Part shown: one piece after another, positions 1 through 9,312 of the stretch | How the letters are laid out: every line of letters begins with the position of its first letter | Numbering within the stretch: position 1 is the stretch's first letter | Origin: PWQG01 sp040882255 | Lineage (GTDB): Bacteria; Pseudomonadota; Gammaproteobacteria; Pseudomonadales; Pseudohongiellaceae | NCBI GenBank assembly: GCA_040882255.1 | Contig: JBBEBP010000023.1 | Location: forward strand, 62,001 to 126,000 | Length of the DNA stretch: 64,000 bases | Direction: 5' to 3' | Translations under genes and position numbers: made by a program | Notes under the pieces: model-generated | The model's input: only the letters and a program-made list of their open reading frames with translations | The model's database searches: none | What the model was told of the DNA's origin: nothing

Positions 1-80
1 TATCCGGCTGTCCCGGCGGCCAGCGCACCGGCCACCGCCAGGCACAATCTCTTCTGTTGCCACATCATTGCATTTTTCAT
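1..80 (-). CDS. Exported protein, N-terminus only (cut by window start)
   Basis: Only the first 26 codons are present. They read as a basic N-terminus followed by a hydrophobic Ala/Gly-rich stretch, which is the look of a Sec signal peptide. The ATG is at 80 with a GAGAGA ribosome site upstream. It lies 112 bp downstream of the beta-helix lipoprotein on the same strand, with a strong hairpin between them. Lipoproteins of that type are often paired with a TonB-dependent receptor or another secreted protein, so an outer-membrane receptor is a reasonable guess, but nothing in the visible part proves it. Confidence 0.6.
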   Translation of the reverse strand, partial: MKNAMMWQQKRLCLAVAGALAAGTAG

Positions 81-121
81 GATCCGTCTCTCGCTCACTG
101 GTTCCGCCGTGTATTCAATAC

Positions 122-149
122 CGGGAGCCGGCTTCGCACCCGGCTCCCG
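122..149. other. Perfect 10-bp stem hairpin between lipoprotein and downstream gene
   Basis: CGGGAGCCGG at 122-131 is the exact complement of 140-149 around an 8-nt loop. No T-run follows on either strand, so it is not a standard terminator. It lies in the short spacer between two co-directional minus-strand genes and could stabilise the upstream message or attenuate read-through. Confidence 0.6.
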
Positions 150-192
150 ATTCGTGATCCAGCGGCCAGGTTCAACCGCTGGTCATTGGCAC

Positions 193-1845
193 TCAGAGAC
201 CTGTTGTCCAGCCGCTGACCCAGTCGTCGTCCTCGCTGACGGCGCCGATGAAGTCGACCGCGTCAAAGAAGCTGCTGCTGCCCGCGCTGCCCAGTGCCGG
301 CTGCGCCTGCGCCGCAAAATCATCCTCGAGCCGGGTCACGTCGAACACGTCCACATTGATCGGCGTGCCATTCGCATCCGTCAGGCTGGAAGCAGTGACG
401 TAGGCAGTCGGGTTGGACGGTGAGAGCCCGGCGATCACCGTGGCGGGCAGATCGTTGCTGCTCTCAACTACAGCGTTGCCACTGGATGCCCACCATTCCC
501 CGAGATTCACGCCCAGACTGTCGTCAATCTTCAGTGCTTCCGTGCAGGCAATCACGTTGCCGGACGCCGCCGAGTACCCCTGGTTGATACCGTCCGCGCT
601 GACCTGGCTGTCAATCTCCAGGCACTCGTTGCTGGCCATGCCGGTGTCATTGGACGTGATGACGGAGTTGTACATCTCGAAGTAGCCGCCCTCGCGGTAA
701 ATCGGCCCTTCGGAGTCGCCCTTGGAGCTGGGCGCGGAGCCCATGTCGCTGTCGACGTTGGAAGTGATGCAGGTCATGTTGGAAACGCGGCCCTTGGTGT
801 AGGGCGCAATGTCGTCGTCGCGCGAACTGCCGGTGTTGTCGACCTCGATACAGCGGTTGGCGCCGGATGTATGCACGGCCAGGGCATACTGGATGTCACC
901 GACCCAGCCTTCAGAGTAGTCGATGGAGTCATCACCCACGTTCACGGCCACAATGTTCTTCAGATCAACCGCGCCGCCAAACATCTCGAAACCGTCATCC
1001 AGCGTGGTGTAGGTCTGGACGAATTCCACAGTGGTACCGGAGCCTACCCCGTTAAGTGTCAGGCCGTTGAGCTCGTCACCATCCACGACCTGGAAACCGG
1101 CATGACGGATTTGTACATAACGCAGTACACCGGAGTTTTCCTCGTTGTTGACCCCGCCGTATGTGGACGGGAAACCTTCGGCAGCGACGTGACAGTTGTG
1201 CGGGTTGTCACCGGCAGGCTGACGATCACCATCGGTGCACTTGTTGGTGACGCCATTGCCGTTGAGCTGCACACCGCCCCACTGGCCACGATCTGCTTCA
1301 GTGGCCTGGCCATCGCGCAGATCCGCCACCGAGCTGAAGATGATCGGTGCGTCACGGGTACCGTCGGCAACGATGCGCGATCCACGTGCGATCCGTACAT
1401 AGTCGGCCGAGTTGAAGAAGGCCATTTTCGAACCGGCGCCAATGGTCAGGGTCGGGCCTTCTCCGTCCTGGGGAATCTCCACGCCCTGCGCGGCGGCGTT
1501 GGCATTAACGTCCTCGCCCACGAACAGGCTGTCGTTAAAAATGTGCAGGCCGTCGCTGTCCAGCGCCTCGAAGGTGACATCCGTGGTCAGTGCATTGTTC
1601 TCACTGACAAAGGTGGTGTTGTAGATGCAGTTGCCGCCTTCGAAGCTGCCCTGGAAGGTCTGTCCTCCTTCCGCGTAGCTGGCACAGGGGTTGTTGGTCG
1701 AATCACCACCGCCGTTTCCGCCCTCGACGGTCGTGTTGTTGGAGTCGGTCACTGTGTTGCTGGGGGACAGGTTCAGGTCACCGCTGTCGCAGGCCACCAG
1801 GGCTGCCGCCATGACACCCAGGCTGGCAAAAGTCTTGATATTCAT
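193..1845 (-). CDS. Secreted beta-helix lipoprotein
   Basis: A protein of 550 residues. The start at 1845 is chosen because it opens a lipoprotein signal peptide ending in a lipobox (LVAC, Cys near residue 19) and has GGAGAG just upstream; longer frames add no signal. The mature N-terminus is Ser/Thr/Asn/Gly-rich, a typical linker. The rest is rich in Asp, Asn and Gly with periodic hydrophobics and the phrase GQWGGVQLNG, which I associate with a family of right-handed parallel beta-helix surface proteins seen next to outer-membrane receptors. The predicted location is the outer membrane, possibly surface exposed. No catalytic motif is recognisable and the function is unknown. Confidence 0.75.
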   Translation of the reverse strand: MNIKTFASLGVMAAALVACDSGDLNLSPSNTVTDSNNTTVEGGNGGGDSTNNPCASYAEGGQTFQGSFEGGNCIYNTTFVSENNALTTDVTFEALDSDGLHIFNDSLFVGEDVNANAAAQGVEIPQDGEGPTLTIGAGSKMAFFNSADYVRIARGSRIVADGTRDAPIIFSSVADLRDGQATEADRGQWGGVQLNGNGVTNKCTDGDRQPAGDNPHNCHVAAEGFPSTYGGVNNEENSGVLRYVQIRHAGFQVVDGDELNGLTLNGVGSGTTVEFVQTYTTLDDGFEMFGGAVDLKNIVAVNVGDDSIDYSEGWVGDIQYALAVHTSGANRCIEVDNTGSSRDDDIAPYTKGRVSNMTCITSNVDSDMGSAPSSKGDSEGPIYREGGYFEMYNSVITSNDTGMASNECLEIDSQVSADGINQGYSAASGNVIACTEALKIDDSLGVNLGEWWASSGNAVVESSNDLPATVIAGLSPSNPTAYVTASSLTDANGTPINVDVFDVTRLEDDFAAQAQPALGSAGSSSFFDAVDFIGAVSEDDDWVSGWTTGL

Positions 1846-2096
1846 TATTGAAGATCTCTCCGTTCCATTCTCTCGTGAGAATTCCCATGAATTCCGGAAG
1901 CGGTGCCAAGTTTTTATCCACCGCCGCATTGAATGCTGCACCATTGTCTGGCGCGGCCATCCTAGCGCTGTGATATGTCAGTTTTACGACTTGTTCATTA
2001 CGGTATTGTGACAATGGGGAGGAGAGGGAGCTGATGCCGGGAAAAGCCGGGTGCTGAGGGAACTCGTGGGTCAAAGGCACTTCCATGATGTTTTAT

Positions 2097-2264
2097 TGAT
2101 CTCGCGGAGATCGCCAAGAACGCGGAGAAACCCATGAAAAAGCAGTCCAATGCGGGGATTCTTCAGGCAATATCAACGGCTGGGCCCAATCGGGTGCCCC
2201 GTCATAATATGCCCTCCTTTGCGATCTTGGCGATCTTGGCGATCTTGGCGATCTTGGCGAGAGT
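2097..2264. repeat. Short repeat element with 9-bp tandem repeats
   Basis: In the 568-bp gap between the lipoprotein and the antiporter, GCGATCTTG is repeated four times in tandem at 2221-2256. Near 2100-2130 the plus strand carries the related words GATCGCCAAGA and CGCGGAGA, in opposite orientation to the tandem array. The two ends could pair, giving an imperfect 165-bp palindromic element. A minus-strand frame across it would encode an SPR-repeat peptide, which I regard as a by-product of the 9-bp period. I see nothing else in the gap apart from the lipoprotein ribosome site. Confidence 0.6.
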
Positions 2265-2413
2265 ATAAAACGAAGCGGCACCAGCTCCTTGTCATTCAAA
2301 GCCAGACATGATTACCGTCCGATGACAGCCACGCTTTACAGCAAAGACAAAGTGTTACAAGCTTGGCGGGACATTGCGGACACAACACTGGCCCTCAACC
2401 GGAACCGCCATCA

Positions 2414-3940
2414 ATGAACAACAACAACCCGGAACCTTCCACTCCCTCCACGGACTCGGCCGACAACGGCTCTCCCGCTCAGCCTCCATCACTGTGGCTC
2501 GCGCTCACGCCGCTACTCGTGCTGTTCACCCTGCTGGGCTACAACGTGGCGGTCTACGGGGACGATTCGCTGGGCGGAGCCAACCAGGCGGCATTGATCC
2601 TGGCCGCCGCGCTGGCGGCGGGACTGGGTATTGCGCGGGGCGCGGTCTGGCCGCACATCCAGGAACGCATCACGGACAACATCCGTGCCGCCACCCCGGC
2701 CGTGCTGATCCTGCTGCTGGTCGGGGCGCTGACGGGTACGTGGCTGATCGGCGGGGTGGTGCCCAGCATGATTTACTACGGGCTGCAGATCTTCAATCCG
2801 GCTTTTTTCATTGTCAGTGCCTGCGTGGTGATGGGGCTTGCGGCAGTGGTCATCGGCAGCTCCTGGTCGACCTCCGCCACGCTGGGCGTGGCATTGATGA
2901 GCATCGGCTACGCGCTGGGTTTCAATCCGGGTCTGGTGGCCGGCGCACTGGTTTCAGGAGCCTACTTCGGCGACAAGATGTCACCGCTGTCCGATACCAC
3001 CAATCTGGCCTCCGGCGTCAGCAACGTGGATCTGTTCACCCACATCCGTTACCTGAGCATGACTGCCCTGCCCTCCATCATCATTACCCTGGCCATCTAC
3101 CTGTTGATTGGCCTGTTCACGACGGCCGACTCCGGAGCGGCCCAGGGTACGGAGCGCTACCAGGAGATCATCCGCGAGTATTTCCATGTCTCCCCGCTGC
3201 TGTTGCTGGTGCCGGCCGGCGTCATTTTCCTGATTGTTAAAAAGGTACCCGCCCTGCCGGCGCTGTTCTGCGGCGCGGTCCTCGGCGCACTCAGCGCCGC
3301 CACTTTCCAGCTGCCGCTACTACAGTCTCTCGCCGAGCAGTTTGGCGGTATTTACCAGACCATCATGCAGGCCGTGTACGGTAGCATTTCCATCGCCACC
3401 GGCGACGAGATACTGGATGAACTGCTGAGCAGCGGAGGAATGGCCGGCATGCTCAACACGATCTGGTTGATCCTGTCCGCCATGGTATTCGGCGGGACTA
3501 TGGAGGCCAGCGGCTTTCTGGCCCGCATAACACAGGCCCTGCTCAGCCGGGTGCGCAGCGACGCCGGTCTGGTCACCGCCACCGGCGCCACCTGCCTGGT
3601 CACCAATGTATCGGCGTCCGACCAGTACCTGGCGCTGGTGGTACCCGGGCGCATGTTCACCCGGGCCTACGAGGATCGGGGTCTGGCGCCCCAGAACCTG
3701 AGCCGGACGCTGGAAGACACCGGTACCGTCACCTCGGTGCTGGTACCCTGGAACACCTGTGCTGCCTACCATGCCAGTGTTCTCGGCGTGGCCACCCTCA
3801 GCTACGCGCCGTGGGCCTTCTTCTGTCTGATCAGTCCGGCCATGACCCTGCTGTTCGCCTGGCGGCGCATCCGGATCGCACGGATTGACGATAATAGTAA
3901 TACTTCGTATTTACAAAACCAGGCTGACCGCGCCGGCTAG
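2414..3940 (+). CDS. NhaC-family Na+/H+ antiporter
   Basis: A 508-residue polytopic membrane protein of the NhaC family, predicted to exchange cytoplasmic Na+ for protons at the inner membrane. About a dozen hydrophobic segments are separated by short polar loops. Recognisable family stretches include GSSWSTSATLGVA and SGAYFGDKMSPLSDTTNLA, the conserved core with a polar DKxSPLSDT loop. The ATG at 2414 was preferred over a TTG at 2363 because it begins a plain cytoplasmic tail before the first helix; the ribosome site is weak in either case. Its stop codon shares the bases CTAG with the stop of the convergent acyl-CoA dehydrogenase. A role in sodium homeostasis fits a saline habitat. Confidence 0.88.
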   Translation: MNNNNPEPSTPSTDSADNGSPAQPPSLWLALTPLLVLFTLLGYNVAVYGDDSLGGANQAALILAAALAAGLGIARGAVWPHIQERITDNIRAATPAVLILLLVGALTGTWLIGGVVPSMIYYGLQIFNPAFFIVSACVVMGLAAVVIGSSWSTSATLGVALMSIGYALGFNPGLVAGALVSGAYFGDKMSPLSDTTNLASGVSNVDLFTHIRYLSMTALPSIIITLAIYLLIGLFTTADSGAAQGTERYQEIIREYFHVSPLLLLVPAGVIFLIVKKVPALPALFCGAVLGALSAATFQLPLLQSLAEQFGGIYQTIMQAVYGSISIATGDEILDELLSSGGMAGMLNTIWLILSAMVFGGTMEASGFLARITQALLSRVRSDAGLVTATGATCLVTNVSASDQYLALVVPGRMFTRAYEDRGLAPQNLSRTLEDTGTVTSVLVPWNTCAAYHASVLGVATLSYAPWAFFCLISPAMTLLFAWRRIRIARIDDNSNTSYLQNQADRAG

Positions 3941-5715
3941 AACCAGTCCGGCGACATGGTGAGGGTGGTGTCATCCAGCGTGGCCAGCAGGTCCAGCCAG
4001 GGCGCCACCCGGGGCAATTCGTGACGGAAATAGAACTGTGCAGCCTGGCGCTTCCCGTCGTAGAAGGCGCCGGCTTTACCGTGCGCCGCCAGACACTGTT
4101 CCAGCCAGATCCACGCCACCACGATGTGCCCGAACGCTTCCAGATAAAGCGATGCGTTGGCCAGCGTACGCTCCGGATTGCCACAGCCGTGCAACTGTCC
4201 GGTCACCTCCCGCAGCCGCTCGATCATCGCCGTGAGCTGCGCCGCATACCCGGACAGCCCCTCCAGGGCACCGGCCTGCGCGGCGGTGCACTGCATTCTG
4301 CCGAACAACAAGGAAAACGCCGCCCCACCCTGCATCACCACCTTGCGCCCCAACAGATCCAGAGCCTGGATGCCATGAGTGCCTTCATGGATGGGGTTGA
4401 GGCGGTTGTCCCGGTAGAACTGCTCCACGTTGTAATCCCGGGTATAGCCGTAGCCGCCATGCACCTGGATCGCCAGGTTGTTGGCCTCCAGGCACCACTG
4501 CGACGGCCAGCTCTTGGCCACGGGGGTCAGGATATCCAGCAGCAGTGTGTACTGCCGACGCGTCTCTCCATCCGCCGCCCGCTCTTCATCAACCAGCCGC
4601 GCGCAGTACAGATTCAGGGCCAGACCGCCTTCCACCCAGGCCTTCTGTGCCAGCAGCATGCGCCGCACATCCGGATGCTCGATGATCGGCACCTGCGGCC
4701 GGCGCGGGTCCTTGGCGGTCACCGGCCTGCCCTGCGGCCGCTGGCGTGCGTAATCCAGTGCATGGAGGTAGCCGGTGTAGCCCAGCGCGGCCGCCCCGAG
4801 CCCCACACCGATCCGGGCCTCGTTCATCATGTGGAACATGCAGGACAGCCCCTGATGGAGCTCCCCCACCGGATACCCGATAGCGCCAGGTTCACCACAC
4901 GGCTGATGCCGTCCTTCACCAAAGTTCAGCAATGTGTTCGTCGTGCCCCGGTAGCCCATCTTGTGGTTCAGGCCGGCCAGTACTACGTCATTTCGCTCGC
5001 CGGATTCCGGCAGCCATTTGGGCACCAGAAACAGGGAAATCCCCTTGACGCCGGGAGGCGCCTCCGGGGTGCGGGCCAGCACCAGATGTACGATGTTCTC
5101 CGACAGTTCATGGTCACCGCCCGAGATCCACATCTTGTTACCGAACACCCGGTAGCTGCCGTCTTCACGCGGCTCGGCGCGGGTGCGCACATCCGCCAGC
5201 GAGGAGCCCGCCTGTGGCTCGGACAGGCACATGGTGCCGAAATACCGGCCCTCCATCATGGGCCGCACCCAGGTATCGATCTGTTCCTGTGTCCCGTAGG
5301 TAAGCAGCAGGTTGGCATTGCCGATGGTCAGGAAGGGATAGGCCGCGGTGCCCACGTTGGCCGCCAGGAACCAGGCGAATCCGGCCTTCTCCACCAGCAT
5401 CGGCAGCTGCATGCCATCCAGGTCGTAGTCCTGTCCCGCAGCGATCAGGCCGGCCTCCGCAAACACCTCCAGCGCGGTCCCGACCTCGGGAATGATCGTT
5501 ACCGTATTACCATCGAAGGTCGGCTCGTTGAGGTCGTTCTTGCGGTTGTGCGGGGCGAAATGCTCCGTGGCAATCTGCTCACACAGGTCCAGTACCGCGT
5601 CGAAGGTTTCACGCGAATGATCGGCGTGGCGTGGATGCCGGCACAGGGCCTCGGCATCCAGCCACTCGTAGAGCAGGAAATCCAGGTCCCTGCGCGACAG
5701 GATCAGAGAGCTCAT
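3937..5715 (-). CDS. Acyl-CoA dehydrogenase, long form (DmdC/FadE-like)
   Basis: A FAD-dependent acyl-CoA dehydrogenase of 592 residues that introduces an alpha,beta double bond into acyl-CoA. It is about 200 residues longer than the classic enzyme, in line with the class carrying an extra C-terminal helical domain. Family landmarks are CLSEPQAGSSLADV (FAD/substrate region), NKMWISGGDHELSENI, and near the C-terminal third IHEGTHGIQALDLLGRKV. The ATG at 5715 overlaps the stop of the upstream acyl-CoA ligase as ATGA, implying translational coupling. This ligase-plus-long-dehydrogenase pairing is also that of DmdB-DmdC (methylmercaptopropionate catabolism), so the substrate may be a short or branched acyl rather than a long fatty acid. 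Confidence 0.88.
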   Translation of the reverse strand: MSSLILSRRDLDFLLYEWLDAEALCRHPRHADHSRETFDAVLDLCEQIATEHFAPHNRKNDLNEPTFDGNTVTIIPEVGTALEVFAEAGLIAAGQDYDLDGMQLPMLVEKAGFAWFLAANVGTAAYPFLTIGNANLLLTYGTQEQIDTWVRPMMEGRYFGTMCLSEPQAGSSLADVRTRAEPREDGSYRVFGNKMWISGGDHELSENIVHLVLARTPEAPPGVKGISLFLVPKWLPESGERNDVVLAGLNHKMGYRGTTNTLLNFGEGRHQPCGEPGAIGYPVGELHQGLSCMFHMMNEARIGVGLGAAALGYTGYLHALDYARQRPQGRPVTAKDPRRPQVPIIEHPDVRRMLLAQKAWVEGGLALNLYCARLVDEERAADGETRRQYTLLLDILTPVAKSWPSQWCLEANNLAIQVHGGYGYTRDYNVEQFYRDNRLNPIHEGTHGIQALDLLGRKVVMQGGAAFSLLFGRMQCTAAQAGALEGLSGYAAQLTAMIERLREVTGQLHGCGNPERTLANASLYLEAFGHIVVAWIWLEQCLAAHGKAGAFYDGKRQAAQFYFRHELPRVAPWLDLLATLDDTTLTMSPDWF

Positions 5716-7352
5716 GCTGTGGTGGGCAGCTGGTATCCGTCCTTCTCGAGCTGGGCCCGCACCACCTTCTTGTCCATCTTGCCGGTGGCGGTCAATGGAA
5801 TGCTCTCCACGAAAAGCACGTCGTCGGGCAGCTGCCATTTGGCGAACTTTGCCGCGCAGTGCTCAACGACCTGCTCTTTTGTGACTTCGGCGCCCTCCTT
5901 GCGGATCACCAGCGCCACGGGGCGCTCGTCCCACTGCGGATGCGGCTGGGCCACAACGCAGGCCTGCGCCACCCCGTCCAGACCGGCGATATGGTTTTCC
6001 AGGTCCACGGAGGAGATCCACTCACCGCCGGACTTGATCAGGTCCTTGGAACGATCCGTGATGATGATGTAGCCCTCCGGATCGATCTTGGCGACATCAC
6101 CGGTGATCAGCCAGCCATTATGGAATTTCTCCGGCTGCGGGTTCCGGTAGTACTCCGAACAGATCCACGGTCCCTTGATCAGCAGTTCGCCGAAGGCCTT
6201 GCCGTCATGGGGCAACGGCTTCCAGTTGTCATCGAAGATCTCGATCTGCAGTCCCGGAATCGGCAGGCCGGCCTTGGCCTGGTTGTCGGCCCGCTTGTCA
6301 TCGGACATTTCCAGGTGCTTGCGCTTGCCCGTACGCCGGCTGATGGTGGCCAGCGGGCTGGTTTCAGTCATGCCCCAGCCCTGTACCATTTCCACGCCAA
6401 GTTCATCCCAGTACCAGTGGATCAGGGCCGGCGGCGGCGCCGAACCGCCGCAGGTCACGCGCTTGAGTGTCTCGAACCGGTACTGGCCGGGGTTGGCTTC
6501 CAGGAACCCGCGGATGCCCTGCCAGATGGTCGGCACACCGGCGGAAATGGTCACTCCCTCGTCAATCATCAGCTGAGCGATCCTGTCCGGCACCATGAAG
6601 CGATGGGGAAACACCTGTTTCATGCCCAGCATCGTGGCGGTCCAGGGCAGGCCCCAGGCGTTGGCGTGAAACAGCGGTACGATACTGCACACGGTGTCGG
6701 TGGCCGACAGGTTCATGACATCCGTCAGCCCGATGGCCATGGTGTGCAGGTAATTGGAGCGGTGGGTGTACATGACCCCTTTGGGCTTGCCGGTAGTGCC
6801 ACTGGTGTAGCACAGGCCCATGGGTGAATTCTCGTCGATCTCCGGCCAGTCGTAGCGGGCCGGCTTGCCCTTGATGAAATCCTCGTAGTCGATGGCGTTG
6901 GGCAGACTGGTGGACCAGCCTTCCAGCCCGGGCTCGGTGGCAACCACTACCCGCTCGACCGTGGGGATCCGGTCCGCCACTTTTTCCAGGGCCGGCAACA
7001 GGTCGGCATCAATGATGATGATGCGATCCTCGGCGTGATTGATGATGTATTCCAGATCGCCGGCCGGCAGGCGGATGTTGAGCGTGTGGACCACGGCACC
7101 CATGCAGGCGATACCGTGATAGGCCTCCAGGTGACGGGAGCCGTTCCACATGAACGTGCCCACCCGGTCCCCCAGGCCGATGCCAGCATCATCCAGCGCG
7201 TGCGCCAGTTGATGAGCGCGATCCCGCGTTTCCGCCATTGTCTGCCGGCGCGTACCGTCCGCCGTCGCCGTGACCACCTCTACGTCCGGCTGCATTGCCG
7301 CACCGCGGTCCATCAGGTAGTGCATCAACAAGGGAGTCTGTTGCATTGTCAT
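5712..7352 (-). CDS. Medium-chain acyl-CoA ligase (AMP-binding, AlkK/DmdB-like)
   Basis: A 546-residue adenylate-forming enzyme that activates a carboxylic acid to its CoA thioester with ATP. The P-loop-like motif YTSGTTGKPKG, the A5 motif GWGMTETSP and the hinge/catalytic region around TGDVAKIDPEGY and DRSKDLIKSGGEWIS are all intact. The start at 7352 has GGAG ten bases upstream; a second ATG lies two codons later. It is the first gene of a two-gene operon with the acyl-CoA dehydrogenase, whose start codon overlaps its stop. Length and sequence flavour match the AlkK/DmdB branch rather than FadD. Confidence 0.88.
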   Translation of the reverse strand: MTMQQTPLLMHYLMDRGAAMQPDVEVVTATADGTRRQTMAETRDRAHQLAHALDDAGIGLGDRVGTFMWNGSRHLEAYHGIACMGAVVHTLNIRLPAGDLEYIINHAEDRIIIIDADLLPALEKVADRIPTVERVVVATEPGLEGWSTSLPNAIDYEDFIKGKPARYDWPEIDENSPMGLCYTSGTTGKPKGVMYTHRSNYLHTMAIGLTDVMNLSATDTVCSIVPLFHANAWGLPWTATMLGMKQVFPHRFMVPDRIAQLMIDEGVTISAGVPTIWQGIRGFLEANPGQYRFETLKRVTCGGSAPPPALIHWYWDELGVEMVQGWGMTETSPLATISRRTGKRKHLEMSDDKRADNQAKAGLPIPGLQIEIFDDNWKPLPHDGKAFGELLIKGPWICSEYYRNPQPEKFHNGWLITGDVAKIDPEGYIIITDRSKDLIKSGGEWISSVDLENHIAGLDGVAQACVVAQPHPQWDERPVALVIRKEGAEVTKEQVVEHCAAKFAKWQLPDDVLFVESIPLTATGKMDKKVVRAQLEKDGYQLPTTA

Positions 7353-7495
7353 AATTATTCGGCTCCAAATCTCTACTGAAGAGTTTACTCGTTTGTCTCG
7401 CGACGGCTGGCCTTCCCCAGCAACGCAGGGAGTCAAGACTAAACCAGCTGCACAGGCAGTTCAATAAAGGGCACCTCTATTGTCATGCGCCGGGC

Positions 7496-7538
7496 AAAAA
7501 AAAGGCGGGAAGCGGGCTGACTGCCCCCGCTCCCCGCC
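7496..7538 (-). terminator. Rho-independent terminator of the amine oxidase gene
   Basis: On the minus strand a 13-bp stem (7526-7538 with 7504-7516, one non-canonical position) and a 9-nt loop are followed by eight T residues (A-run 7496-7503 on the plus strand). It lies 31 bp after the stop of the flavin amine oxidase. Confidence 0.85.
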
Positions 7539-7568
7539 GTTCCCGCACAGAACTCTGTCAATAGCGAC

Positions 7569-9143
7569 TCAGGCGCGCCCGGTCTCCTGGCGTACCCGCT
7601 GATCCATGTCGGCCAGCGCAAAATGCGCAGACTGAATGGCGCTTTCCATCCAGGCCGATTTGCGGGAAATCTGGTCGCCGATCATATAGTGGCGGCCCAT
7701 CGGCTGCTGCAGGGTCTGGTAGTGTTGCTCGGCCTCCTCGGTCCTTCTGCCCCAGCGGGCAGAACAGCCGAGCATGTGATTCATGCGATGCCAGGCAATG
7801 GTGACGCCGTGTTCGGCCATCTCGCGATACTCGGGATGAACCTTTTCGCCCTGCTGCAACATGGACTCGATGCGATCTTCCTGCTTCATTCGGGTGAAAT
7901 CCATGCCGCCACCGTAATCGTAGGCAGCCAGCATGACCCCCTTCTCCTTGTGGATGCCATGGGGGGGATACCACATCTGCCGGATCGGCTGATTGGTCCA
8001 GGTAATGCCGCCATAGATTCCCTGCTTCTCCCAGAATCGCTCTTTCATCTGGAAGGCCCCCTTGTAGGCTTCGCCACGCTGGACGTAATTCAGCGCCTGA
8101 CGGTATTCAGGAGAAAAATTGTTGGTGATGCCCGTCATCAGGTGAGTGGGTATACAGTTGAAACAGAAATCGGCCTGGATGCGGTGCTCCTCTCCATCCT
8201 TCTCGTATACCACGTCCACGCCATCGTCATTGAGCATGACCGACTTGACCATGGCGTGATACTGCACGGCATCCCCAAGCTGTCGGGTATAGCCACGGAT
8301 GATATTGTCCATGCCGCCAGTCGGCTGCATCAGGACCGGGCCGGTCTCCCCTTCGTTCTCCACCACCAGATTGCGCAGCATATACGGGTCCGCTTCCAGG
8401 ATATCGCGGATGCGGACCAGCTCCTCCTGCTCGGGCTCGGTGATGAAGCCGCCGGAGGCGTAACCGGAGCGGGTACTGCCGGTATAACGGCCATCCTCGT
8501 CCAGGTCACCGAACGAACGGATCACGTAGAGAACCTTCTCCGCCTCCTCCGGCGAAAATGGCTCGTCGAGTTCCTCGCTGGTGAAGGCCTTGTGCATCAT
8601 CTCGGCCATAAAGCCACGCAGGTTGGTGCTCAGGTCGACATTGCGCATCGGCTTGCCGCCGTTCAGGTTGGGATCGTGCACCCAGGCCTGCTTGTTCTCG
8701 TTGATGAAAATTTCCAGCTCGACGCCCAGCTCCTTGCAATAGTGCAGGGTATTGGAGTGGGTACTGGGAATCCGGGCGGCGCCGCAGTTGAAGTACAGAT
8801 GCGGCTCGTCATCAAAACGACAGATCTGCGGGTTGCCGATCTCGTCGATGAAGTCGCCGTGGCGCAGGGTCATGATGCGTCCGCCGGCCCGGTGCGACGC
8901 TTCCAGGACATCCACCTGGTAGCCAGCGCGTACCAGCTCATAGGCGGCGGTGAGGCCGGAGATGCCGGCTCCGAGTACGACGACGCGGCGATTGCCGTTT
9001 TCCATCGGCATGATCGAGGGCACCGAAGCGGCGGTGGTGGCCGGCAACAGCCCCAGGGCACTGCCAACGGAAAGCACGGCGGCCGTGCCGCTGCTCGCAG
9101 CGAGAAGACTTAGAAATTCACGGCGGGTCACTGGTCTGGTCAC
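7569..9143 (-). CDS. Tat-exported flavin monoamine oxidase family protein
   Basis: A 524-residue FAD-dependent amine oxidase. It starts with a twin-arginine signal (RREFL at residues 7-11, hydrophobic stretch to about 35), so it should be folded and exported to the periplasm with its cofactor. The Rossmann motif GAGISG is at 58-63, followed by the second acidic strand and GGRI near 87-90. The C-terminal part (GDQISRKSAWMESAIQSAH) is the usual second FAD-contact region. Such enzymes oxidise primary amines or L-amino acids to imines. It is divergent from the membrane regulator gene and shares a 38-bp upstream block with the TonB receptor gene. The substrate is unknown. A cytochrome c and an exported RidA encoded nearby would suit it as electron acceptor and imine hydrolase. 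Confidence 0.85.
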   Translation of the reverse strand: MTRPVTRREFLSLLAASSGTAAVLSVGSALGLLPATTAASVPSIMPMENGNRRVVVLGAGISGLTAAYELVRAGYQVDVLEASHRAGGRIMTLRHGDFIDEIGNPQICRFDDEPHLYFNCGAARIPSTHSNTLHYCKELGVELEIFINENKQAWVHDPNLNGGKPMRNVDLSTNLRGFMAEMMHKAFTSEELDEPFSPEEAEKVLYVIRSFGDLDEDGRYTGSTRSGYASGGFITEPEQEELVRIRDILEADPYMLRNLVVENEGETGPVLMQPTGGMDNIIRGYTRQLGDAVQYHAMVKSVMLNDDGVDVVYEKDGEEHRIQADFCFNCIPTHLMTGITNNFSPEYRQALNYVQRGEAYKGAFQMKERFWEKQGIYGGITWTNQPIRQMWYPPHGIHKEKGVMLAAYDYGGGMDFTRMKQEDRIESMLQQGEKVHPEYREMAEHGVTIAWHRMNHMLGCSARWGRRTEEAEQHYQTLQQPMGRHYMIGDQISRKSAWMESAIQSAHFALADMDQRVRQETGRA

Positions 9144-9312
9144 TTGGTGTCATCCTCTGAAGTAATTCATGCCGGCCCACTCGTATCGGGTATACGCCCA
9201 TTGGAGCCGGCTGCGCTATTGAACACGGTTGTTACTGTTATGTTGTCGATCCTGCGCATCATACCGCCAATCCACGCCCTGCATTGTGACGTAACGTGAC
9301 GGAAGGTACTGT

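Noticed and set aside
871..1851. 326-codon plus-strand frame opposite the lipoprotein gene
   Set aside because: It is a long antisense frame caused by high GC; the minus-strand frame has a signal peptide, lipobox and ribosome site.
2093..2299. Minus-strand frame encoding a 68-residue SPR-repeat peptide
   Set aside because: It arises from the 9-bp tandem repeat, has no convincing ribosome site, and the composition is what any 9-bp period would give.
4021..6072. 683-codon plus-strand frame opposite the acyl-CoA dehydrogenase and ligase genes
   Set aside because: It runs antisense to two well-recognised enzymes with intact motifs.
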